From: Certhia americana
Lineage: Eukaryota > Chordata > Aves > Passeriformes > Certhiidae
NCBI GenBank assembly: GCA_018697195.1
Contig: CM031858.1
Span: forward strand, 88,069,277-88,133,276
Direction: 5' to 3'
DNA: 64,000 nucleotides
The notes beneath the pieces were generated by a model. That model ran no database searches and was not told the origin of the DNA. It saw only the letters and a program-made list of their open reading frames with translations. Every line of letters starts with the position of its first letter. Positions within the stretch are counted from its first letter, which is position 1. Below are positions 24,801 to 36,800 of the stretch, one piece after another. Both the position numbers and the translations under genes were made by a program.

Positions 24801-27800
24801 TTTTGCCTTGTACTCCTAAAGTATATGAATGCCAGAAATAGGAATGCTTTTTATTTTGTAGTTTTACAGTAACTTATCAACAGGATCCTCAGCTGAACTC
24901 CCGAGTGTAACTCCAGCCTCCAACAAGCTATACACGACAGATTTTGTCCTTTGCGTTCCTCATTTCTTACTTATAGGAATATTTTCCTGAATTTTCTGTA
25001 ACTCATATTACAGCTTACTGATCAAAGTACACACAAGAAGAGAGAAAATAAGCAATATTTTCCACCCTTGCTGAAAAAGTTTCTTACAGCATGCTGACCA
25101 GAAAAAAAAAAGAAGTGATGCCTATCCTATCTTGACCTCAGTACTCCTGTCTTCCACACTTAAATTATAATCTCTAAGAAAACAATGAATAAGCCACTTT
25201 CACATCCTAGGCAAAGCATCTTCAAATACATATTTCATATCTCTTGGCCAGACAAATTCAGCAGAATATTTAATGCACGTGTGCATCATTCCCTTAGGTG
25301 TCATGTAGCTTTTACGGAGTCTTTGTTAAGAGTTTTTCTTGAAAAAATATATTTACGAACAAGGTCTGAATGCATTTTCTTTACAGTACAAAGGACATTA
25401 TATTGTTAGCTATGATATGAAGCACAACATACCAAAAAATCCTACCAGGCTAGAATTAGAAACATTATTTGAATGAAGGCAAAGATAAGATGTATACAAC
25501 AGAAGGCAATGGACCATTAGTGTTCACTTGTATTCATGTCCAGTCTTTTGGAAATCAGCTGCTTGATTTGCCATAGTGGGAGGTTACAACTGGACTTAAC
25601 ACCAACAAGTGTTTTCTGCTGACATGCTGGCTAAATATGTGCTGTAAACTCTGCCTCAAAATACTGATTATTATTTGCTTCAGATAGATAAAGATAAGAA
25701 ACACTATGAATTATGGAATTTAATAAAAGTGGAAAAATATGGTAAAACCTCTTCAATGTATTTGTCAGTATATATTTGTATATTTGTCACTGTCAGAAGT
25801 ATGTTTGTCACAGGAAATATAATTTATTTTTTTTTTAACACTTCATAAATTTTACCTGCACAAAGAATGCTGCTCATATTCTAGTCAAAGCCTTGCAAAA
25901 ATTGGTTTGTCTCCAGGAATCAAAATACTTTGTGATATACAGGGGCATGGAAAAGAGAGAAAAGTTCACACCTGGAATTGCAGAGAACCTATTGAAATCT
26001 CAGCCCACTCTTCCTCTTCAAAGGACTCCGGTGCACTGATGACAATGTTGGCACGGAAACGTTGGATCAATTCCTCTATTTCCAATGGCTCCTTCAATCT
26101 GTCTCACAGAATTAATAGGGCAAAAGAAAATTATTAACTAATTTTGCACTAGATGTTTGTGCTGTAAGAATCTGGTGGCTCATGTGATTAGCAAATGCTT
26201 CTGCAGAATAACGTGGACCAAGTTTTATGACAAAGGCTATGGAAATAGCATATGGTATTATAATTTGTAACCTCTCAACTATAATATGCAACCCTCTAAG
26301 TGGCTTCTTCAGAGGTGTAACCTGGAACTGTAGGTATGAAAACATGTAGACAGGTGATTGTGAACCATGCATATGAGAAAATTCCCAATATTTTATCGTA
26401 TGTAAGGCTAATGGTAACAAATAAAAAGATCTTTTCAGTTAGCAATCATTTGTCTTGTTAAATATTGTAGAAATAGAAGCTTCTATCTCTACAACCAAAG
26501 GCAAATAAAATTTTATTCTGTACATGCTGCAATGTCAGAAGGGACAAAACCAGCAGTTGCTGAAGGTGAAAAAGGCCAGTAAAATAATTTTATGAGAGAA
26601 TATATCCCTCATATTATTATTATTCGCCTTTGGGAGGCAGCAGATTGCACCAAAAGATAGGTGTTTTAAAAAAAATTAATCTCTGTGTAGTGATATCTCC
26701 CCCTCTTTACAAGCATTTGAGCTGCCAGAGTGTAGATTTCTGTCAGTGTGGAAAATATATATGAGACAGAAAGAGCAGCAGACTGCATACAAATATCAGA
26801 AATCTTGCTGCATCTTTGAATTGTCATTCTTCACTCTTCTTATAAAGGAGAACTTGAACAGTACCAGAAACAAAAAAACAACAACAAAAAAACCCCTAAC
26901 ATCAAAAACCCCACTAAAATTTGCCGGAGGGTTTTTTCAGTGCCGCTGTCAGTGAAGAAGAACACTTCCTTTTGCATTAGCAGTTAAGGACATGAACCAT
27001 TTTTGATACTCCATAAACTGTAGTCTGACAACTTTGGGATGACATCCCTAAAGCACAGGCAGAAACCTGGGTAAGCATTGAAGAGAGGCATTTCTGTTCC
27101 TTCCCCCCACCCCAAAAAAAAGACATACAGTCTAACGTGTATTTTAGAGGAAAAAAACATGCAAAATCAAAGTACAGGGAAAATTTCACATCAAACAATC
27201 TTGGCAGAGGTAAAAAAAAGAGCTTGGTTTTATTTAAAACAGTCTGGAAGATCTTCTCCAGCAGACAAAAATGCTTAAGGATAAACTGCCTGTGACGACT
27301 TTTAGTCAAACCACAGAAGCCCATCTCCACTAAGCCCCAGTGTTCACAAGGCCCCCAGCAGCCTGGGGTAGAAGGTGGGATGGGAAGCTGCAAGGCTATA
27401 GGTTTTCCCTCAAGATCCCACAGGTAATCCCATGGCTGAGACACAATTTGTAATGAATGCAGGAGGTGAGAGCCAACAGGAAGCATAGATTGTGCCAGTG
27501 TTCATACAAACAAGGAGCAACATAGCATCTACTTGTGAACACATTCAATTATGCTACTGTGCTTCCCAGCTTTGCTGCGGGCTTTTGGAGCTTGGCTGCT
27601 GTAGTTTTGAATGTGTTTTGGAAAATCAAAGTGCTTGCCACTCCAGCCTGTACTGGTGGGGGCATCATAAGCCCCAGTAACCTCAGAGCTGGGCCTGCAG
27701 CATCCTGAGACAGCTGCTGAAAAAACTTCAAGCTTCTACTCACCTATGCCTTACTGATGAACGCAAAGACTGCAATGCCCCTACCCCTGATCTCTCTGCC

Positions 27801-30800
27801 TTCTACCTGCTCAGGCTCATGTCCAGAACACCTCACCTCTCTTGCAGCTCCCCCACCCCTCAGAAGTGCTTATATTACTTGGCACATGTATCTGAATAAA
27901 TTTACATTATTTCTACTCCCACAAAACATGCATAGGTAGGTACCTTCATCCTGCAAATCCCAACATGGACCTGTTTTGAAAATCAGTGTAACATGCCAAA
28001 GTCAGCCTAGGTGCTTTGGATTTTCACAGCAGTGGGCTCTATGATGAAGAATGCGTTACCGATATTTAACAGGCAAACTTGAAAATTAATATTTATATCC
28101 TCAGGGTTCTATTTCTAACAAGAACATCTGAGCATTAGGCCAGGCCATAGGGATTTTCATGGAGGTGACCTGTAATGGAAACTCCAGCTATACAAATGTC
28201 TGCAGGTACATGTAGCCCTCCAACAGTAGGCTGCATTCTAATTTTTAATTGAATTGCTGTTTCTGTTTTTAGATCACCTCTCAAGAGCCATGTGCAAACT
28301 GGAAGAATAGTTTTTACTTACGGAAGATACAAAGTAAAATTATGAAAACTTAATTGAAAATTGAAATTGTTTTGTAAAACTTAGCAGGTTTCCATTAAGC
28401 AAAAACAAACCCACAATTTGGATCTTAGACTGCCAAGAATCTAAATAATACTTTCTAAAAACCCTCCAATATTTAACAAAGACAAGTAAGTGCAGTTCCT
28501 GAAAGTACATTGGATAGTTCTGTATTTGGAAAGTTCATACACCATGATTTAGTATCTGTGCAGAATGAGGATGCTGTATATCTGAATTTATTTCTCCTGC
28601 ACCTGGAGCAGGCACTGCATGGCAAAATCCATGGAAGGGAGGACACTTGCAACTCACTCTGCAGAGCAGGAAGCCAGACACTTTTCAGTCACCATTTCAG
28701 CTCTGGCCACATCTGGAGTTTCCTTTGAGGAAAGGGAAATTACAAGCCTATATGTGCCGGAGGATATTAGGCATAAAATCAGTGTATCCTACGATGTTGG
28801 GTGTTTTACTGAAGTTCCTTTTTCTCCTTTGTCCTCACTTGCTGCTTCTTACTCTTCATCTTTGCACTCAAATCTCATATCTGGAAGGTTCCTCATGGAG
28901 TTTTATCATGGAACAAGCCCATCCTGAATAAAGGGTGAAGAAGTGCCTCACAAGGAGATGTACCCCAGCCAGTCAAGAAGCCTCACAAGAAGGCACTGTC
29001 TGTCACTGAGAAAGGGTAGTCAAAACACTGAGAGATGGACTGTTTCAAACCTTTTCTACACACATGTTAATATTCTAAAATTGCCCAACTGTCTTCTTTT
29101 GAAGAAGGAAAATCCTCAGACAATGCAAGCTCCAGTGGTCTTACAAATGCTTCTTTCAGTCAGTGGTTTTAAATCCTGAAGTTGTATATGTCCTCCTGAA
29201 GATATACAGATACATTCCTCTTCAACTCAAAGCAGGAATTTTCAATGCACGGGATGTGTTTGGTGGGTGACTAAGAGGAGAGAAGATGACTCCGTGAAGA
29301 AGCAAGAGAGAAGTTTTGAGAGACAGGAAAAGGAGACACAGAGACAAATGCTGGGGGTGTGGGATGCACAGACTTAATGAAGGCCTTGAGGGAAGATTTT
29401 TTGTGGAATTTGAACCTGAACCTTTCCTAGTTATATTCAAGAAACAAAAATTTCCTATAGTCAGTATATGAAAATTTCGTTGGTAATGGGTTTGTTATCT
29501 TTGAATTATGGACTGACTCAATGTTTCATTTGCTGCTTCTATCTCCCATTTTTGTATAAATAAAGCCAAATTAAATCAAGAAATAAAATTATTCCAGTCC
29601 TGAAAATACTTCTAAAGTATTTCTGTTGTGCACATTTACTCTAAATCTTGATAATACTCGTGGAAGAGAAAAGTTCAGCCAGTAGCGAGACTATATTTTC
29701 ACCTGCCAGACAGTTTATGTTGAGAAAACCTATTTATCCTCTTTCTTGTGACAAATAGAAGTTGGCTGGTTCTCGATAATATCTTTCCACCAAATCATTT
29801 GACAGAAATTTCATTTAAATTTTCCTAAAGATGACTGGAAGACAGATGATGCTCATACATTTAAACCAAATTTTCAGAAATCATAAAATAATTAGTAATT
29901 ACAGCAGTTTAGTAGCTATATATTTTTTGAATGTTGAAAAGTAACTATCTCTAAATTTCCACATAAAACACCTATATTGGCATCTTATGGCAAGATTCTG
30001 GAATCCAAGATCACTGAGAGACATTTGGAGACAGCAGCATCTTACCTTGCAGAAATGTGTTCTTTCAGCTGCAAAATGCTTGCTACATTTATCAGGAGGT
30101 ATTGTGCTTCATTCACAAGAGAGAGTGAGATGTTTGAAGCAGATGACAGACCTAAAAAAAAAAAGGAAAATCAATCCAACATTCTAAAATGATCATAAAA
30201 AATATTAATTTCACCTCATCTTTCCTTTGACCTGTTACTCATTCTCATTACCAGTTTATTCATTTGATTCCAGGCACTAAGGAAATATTCCAAGTATGCC
30301 CTCAAACCTGCAAATTATAACGATGCAATGCGGTTAGAAAGTGAAATAGAGTTGAGATTTTACCGAATTTGTAAAATAGTTTACAAGAGCAATATTTATG
30401 CATTTTCAATGCTCTTTCAATTTCAGTGCTCTTTCAATTATTTTTATAATGAAATTCAGTCTCTGAATAAATTCTTTGATTCTTAGATTTTTCATGATCA
30501 TTTTCCAAATGGTCTTTGAGTTTTCAGACAAAATCATTACCCTCCATACTGGTGCATCTGTCCATTTTCACCAAGTTTAACAAGTAGATGGGTAGCAAAA
30601 AGTCACTTTGGGTATAAAAATAGCAACTAGATCAATACTGGATCACTCTTTCAGCCTTTATCAGGGTACCTCTATACTCAGTGTGAAGTCCATGAGCCTG
30701 ATGTTTGCATGAGGAATCACAAATCTTTTTAAAAATGACCACATACCTTTTGTATTTTTCTGATGTGACTTGCTTTTCACATCTGAACTTTGTCTTATCA

Positions 30801-33800
30801 AGCGACATGGACGACCAAGAAACGTAGAGAGCCAGCCAGCAATTCTTTCTCCACAGTCATAGGTTTTCACCCTACCACAAGAAGAGAGGAAGTTTAAATT
30901 AGATTGCCCAAACATTAGTTTGTGAAACAGAAGTCAAACTGTGAAGATGTTTATTCTGTTTTCTTCAATAAAAAGTATAGAATCCATATAGTCTGATGAA
31001 TGTCTGATGTGAAGCTCTACATGACTAACCCTCATTTCCTCAACTTTACTCCATTCCTCTTGAAGTCAACTTTCACAAGATCTAATTTAGTTATACTACA
31101 AAAAATTACTGTAGAATAAAGGATTAATCATAACACAGAAGACACTGAATTATAATAAGTGGCTGTCCATAACAATATAACAATATTACAATAGAGTGTT
31201 ATGAAATAGTTACACTCTGGTCTGTACTTTTTACTAAAAACAGAGAAAAATGATCTGAGTTCAATTTAAGATTGCTCTGCTGTGTATAATTTTTTAACGA
31301 TCCCATCAGGTACAATGATGTTACTTCTCTAATTTAATTCATGTTAGTACAGACATTTCACATTAAAACATGGCTCCACTTAAAGAGGCCAAGTATCTCT
31401 CTAAAGATGATTTCCATTACTTGTAAAATGTCTAGTGAGTTATGCAAGCTGGCAATAGAATTGCCTTCTTTACCAGAATGAAAGCTTTCCTAGAGGGACT
31501 TTGAAATCACCTTGCTCAACCCAAGAAGGCCACAGATCAGACCACTGCAAATTGATCCTGTTTGACATTAGATTCTTCATCCCTGAGTAAACTTAATGTC
31601 AACCTTACAAAATGCAGACACCTAGTTTAAATCAGTTGTCTGGGTTTCAGTCACAGATAATGGAAAGAAGTAAGTAGTTCCCATCTATATTAGACCTCAG
31701 GGTGGAATGACTCTCACTGTGGGAATGTTCAGCTCTCTATTGACTACATAAAGAGATTTGACTCATACCTAACCTTGAATGTAAGAGGAATGTGAATTCT
31801 TATGCTGCTGATCTAGGGAGAATTCCTGTAGCAAGGAAAGTGAAATAGTTGTGTTTCTATGCTCACCTTGATCTACCCAGCCAAAGAAGTTGATGTGCAT
31901 GGAAACCATCTGCTTTGTGAAACAAGAAAACAGCTACTCACAGTAAAAGGTACTAAGCCTCAGGATTGAGCGAAAGTGGCTAGACTTAACAATAGGTTGT
32001 AGCGTTCAACTGAATTACACAGGCACAAAGCCAGCAGAAGTGAAGCCATTTATAATTTTTAAATTTTGAAAAATATTTATAAATATTTAAATTTATAAAA
32101 ATATCCATGCAGATTTTATAATTCTGCATGGATCAGGTATTTCTTGAGTGCTTGTTCTGAATTTTGAACTATGGTGCAGCTCTGCATCCCTCTCCCCACT
32201 TAAAGAGGACAGATGTCAACCACAGCTGCATCTAGCCAGTGAAGCCCTAGAACTGGAATGGTGTTCTGGTATGAACATGAGATACAGGCACTGTGTCAAG
32301 GGAGAGGCCAAAAGGTGAGTGTCCACAAGAGATTTCACAGTCTGAACTGTGCCCTTGCCCGCCACTCTGTTAGGGAGAAGGCTGTTAATGAGAGCACATG
32401 AATCTCCCATGATAACAATGCAGGTGAAACAAATTCCTCCAATATTTTTTCCACCTTCACAGAGGTACTAGGGGTGCTTAAAATCTCTCTTGAGCCAATT
32501 GCCTCTGGCAGCCTGTTGGAAATTAATATTGTATACATCAGGAAGAAAATTTTGCCCTCTTTTTATGCACTTATTGTTTTGAGTTACAGCAGCTGAGTTA
32601 CAGACTCACACCATTCTTGGTATTTCATCAAATGTCACTGTAGTTTTTGTATCCCAAGACTCCCGTGTTTTCAAATTGCTTTCCATTACTGTCAAACCAT
32701 TTTCTGAGCAAGTATCATCATCTCTTCAAGGTCTTAGTCAAAGTCATTCTGTTGCAGCTCAATTCTACTTGTTTTCTGCTTGTGTTTATTTTTGTGTATA
32801 ACTTTACATCTGTCAGCATTACATTTCATTTGGCACATGTCAGGCAATTTATAAAGGAAAGCCTACTTCTCTCTGATTTCACTTGCTGTTTGCCTTGAGT
32901 TTCCCACTCATCTTTCTATTATGTCATTTAGCTTCTGTGCATTACAACTGGTCCCTCTACCAGGGTAATTTACAGAACAAGAAACAAGGACAGATGAAGT
33001 CTGAATATTGATCCCATGGGATATATAATACAATAGACTCAGTTCACCTTGTTCTTAACTACACCTTGTCTTCTACCACTGCTACACTTCCCTTGATCTC
33101 TTTGATATTGCAACTTGTCAAAGAGGAGGCTGTGAGCCTGCTTATTTCAGTAGAGAAGCAACCTTGAGCATTTAGGATCTTCCATAACATCAATCCTATC
33201 AACATTAGCTTCTACTTTCATCATTTATGTCACTATTAGACATTGTACCAGAAAGCCATGTCCCTCTAATGTGAGCAGCACATGCTGATGGACAGCCCCT
33301 GCTGGGATGAAGGCTAACACTGATGAATTGCTTCAGAAAGGAAATCCGGGCTCATTAAACTTCCACGGCTGCTGCAAAATTAAACTTCCTCACCTGACTG
33401 CTTGCAGATTCTACATCATGTACTTTTCTTAGTTATCTCAGTCTAAATTCAGAGTAAGCCAACAGAACTGGATGAAATAAAAGTATCAGAGCACAGAACT
33501 AATAAATAGAAAATACATTCAGTAGGCATGTCTTTCGAATAAAAGCCTTTTAACAAAGATTTTCGGTCCGATTGCTCACCTTAAGACAGTTTGAAGAAAA
33601 GACTCCAGACCATAAATCACCTCCCTTCCTCTTGCAAAGCACTGCTTTTCTCATTATTTTCAGCCCTGGAGGCTCCTCTGCTGAAACACTGAAAACTGGC
33701 ATCAATTGCTATTGGATCTCTGAGCAGTTTCAGGGCCTCATCAATGTTGTTTGTTCACTCATCCTGCCTTCCTGTCTTGTTTATTTGCAAGTCACCGTCC

Positions 33801-36800
33801 ACTCTGTTGCTTTCATATCCCCTTTTCTTATTCATTCTGTCCTTTCCTTCCTTCACAGAAATCTAAAAAGTTTTCCATGAAAACTTCCAATCTGATACAA
33901 TAAAAATGACAGCTACAGGAAAGAGAAGCTACAACAAACAGTATGGCAACAAATTTTATGCACACAGAGAGAAAGATAACTCAGGCTGTTTTACAGCCTG
34001 TAATAGATGGGCTTACCATGGGGAGACTAGGGATGAGTCAACACTAAGGGAAGTGGGACAGATGGTTAAAACAAATGACTCTTGGGTGGATTCCACTACC
34101 TGAGGAAAATACACTTCTGAGGAAAAGATCCTCTTTATCATCTGAATAGCTAGTAGAAAAGAAGGAGAAGATAATTTTCTGCATGGCTCCATGGGGAAAT
34201 TGCCAGGCCTTCTGCTGGTTTGTTTATGCGTTACCAGAGAAGCAAACGTAGAGGGTTACAAAGAATTAGTATACCTTGGTGAAAGGAAGACATAAATCTT
34301 TAAGTGGCTCTTTTAGTTGGACTTACCAAGAGAGTAATTGAAAAGAAACATAGTAGATAATGCAAATGTACTTTAGGAAGGCACTTGATACACTGCCACT
34401 CAGAAAATTTAATGAGGCTGCGGGAAGTTCTTAGAAAATATGATGAATAAACACTTAAGTTTATGGATAGGAAATAAATTTATTCATAATGTTATATTCA
34501 CTGAAGTGGTATGTCTCTTGATTAGAATTAATGTTATTTAACTTACATACCTGCAGTCAAATTTGTTAAGGGGACACTGAGCAACATCAGTGGTCAAAAC
34601 AATATTAAAAAGGCCTGTAAACATGGACAGCTATTTATAACTTTAGAAGGTTCTAGCAATTTTAAATCCATGCAGTATGAAATGGGCAAAGCTATCAGCA
34701 TGATCACTATTAAATGTGGGAACTGAATTCAAGTCTTGCTGAGACCCCCAGTAGGCATTTGGAGGGAACTGGGGACACCTTCTCCTTTTCTCATGCTGGG
34801 AGAAAGTGAAAAAAAGATCTCACTCATTCAAGTGAGGGCTAAGTCAGTTTATTGTACTGTCCTTCCTTTCCTTTTTAAATCTTAGAAGTTTTTTACTGTT
34901 TTGTTTAAGACATGCTGGGCATGCCAACTTACTTATTTAAATAGGACCACTCTCCTGGTCCACTAATCATTCATTGCTTTCCACTACTTCTTCTAGGACT
35001 TCTGTCTGTGTGCACATCTGTTCACATCCTGAGTGTCACTACAGTGATTTTCAGCTTCAGTACCTCTCTGCTCTCACTTACCTGTGTGAACAGACTTTAC
35101 TCTCACAGATCACAGCTTCTTTTCCAGTACTGTCTTCTAGCGGCACAGATATTGGGTCCATGCCTAGGTGGGCAGAGAGCAAATCATATTTAAATACAGA
35201 ATTTATGAAGAATGATAGGGTCATGAAAAAAAGTTATTTTTTCTCCTTTTCACAGTCACAACAAACAGCAAATAATAATAAAAAAAAAATTTTTTTCTTT
35301 TTTCCAGAATGATATTCTCTGCCAGCAGGTGGCTCCAAATGATAAAACAAAGCAAAAAGGCTGCAGATGACCTTGGCACTCAAAGCATATTTAAAATATA
35401 CACAATTTCAACTTTAAGTAAATTCCTTCCCTGTTTATCTCAGGGAACAAAACTGGCACAGAATTATGACCTCAGCCACAGTTTCTGTTGAAAAGATGGT
35501 TCCTCTGACAAGTGAGGAGAGGATGTTAAACACAGTCATGTTGAAGTAGAGGGATTGAGTAATCTGAAAGATGAAAGAGGAAGGAAGAAAAAAAGAGGCA
35601 CAGCCTGTTAAAAAAAAAAGAAATATACCATGAGATAAAACTACAATAATTTAAAGACAAAATGTATGTAAAACTGCAAATGAGACAACTATTCCCATCT
35701 CTTCATCTCCAAGTTTTAAACAGCTGAGGATTCCCTGGTAATGATCTATCTTAACAATTTCTCCCACATTTTTCTCATCTTGAAAAGAATGAGCAAAAGA
35801 GATGGAAAGGGTACTGTAGTTTACTAGAACCAAAAAGAAAACTGTACTATTCTTTCTGTTAATTGAAAACAACAATCTTAAATGAAGAACAAAGTGTTTC
35901 ACTGTGTGGCTGCAATGAATCCAGCTTTTCCATTACACTGCAACATATATTAACTAAGACTCTGACACCACCCCCACCCCCCTTTTCCCAGAATTATAAC
36001 CACACATTTAGATATTATATAATATTGTAAACCAAACAAAAATCATGCTCTACCAGCTCTGCGACATGGTGAAATCAAGTCGGCTTATTTTCTTCTGAAG
36101 AGTAATAAAATGTAGTTCAGATTAATTATAACACAGCTACCAACTCTTGTTTCATGCATGTTTCACAAAATAGAAAGTGGTTTACTTCTTCTTTGATTAA
36201 TTATGTTAGTATGTGTCATAAGTGAAGACAGAGGGGGAAAAGTTGGGTTCACTTAGGAAAATAATATATGTAATAAATGCTTTGAACTACCCTGTAACAA
36301 CCTGAAAAAAAGCCAATGCTGTCATCTTATCGACTAGAACCCTTGGACTTTGAAACAATTGAACATTCCTTCTGGAAAAGAAGAGTTTGAAATACATCCA
36401 TCACCCACTCTTAACTGTTATATTTTTCATATACTTTCTAAGAAAGGCATACACACAAAATTTCTTAAAATAGAATTTCAGGCTTTTAAAAAGGCTTTAT
36501 ACACCAGCAAGTGTAGCAGATCTTTATTGAACAGTACACATTTTACAGTGATGTTTAGGTCAGTTAAACATTGTTAATTAGAATTTTATTCTATCTTTAA
36601 GGCAAAACAATTAAGTAGAGTATTGTCAGTTACTAAAATGTAAAAGCTGTCATTTTCTATGGTCATTTGCTTGATAATAAAATTCACAGATGTGCTCACA
36701 TATTAATATTAAAAAAATTCTTATAGCTCCTATTTTCAGTCAATGAGGAAAATTAGAGATCTGTTATTTCAATAGACTGAAATATGAACCATTCATGTAC

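Larger units (their letters stand above)
30872..35081 (-). other. MOCOS intron between exons D and E (4.2 kb)
   Basis: Donor GTAAGTGAG at 35081, acceptor GTGGTAG at 30872. It holds an AT-rich palindromic patch and hairpin at about 32.05-32.13 kb, an old LINE-like remnant at about 32.78-33.26 kb, and a cryptic 64-nt exon-like cassette at 34551-34614. Confidence 0.85.

Noticed and set aside
26977..27486. 169-codon minus-strand open frame in a MOCOS intron
   Set aside because: No recognisable motif, aromatic- and Cys-rich chance-like composition, and no splice phase linking it to MOCOS. It is the longest of many chance frames.
35966..35991. G-quadruplex on the MOCOS strand
   Set aside because: Only three long G runs are available with acceptable loops; a fourth run of three is missing.
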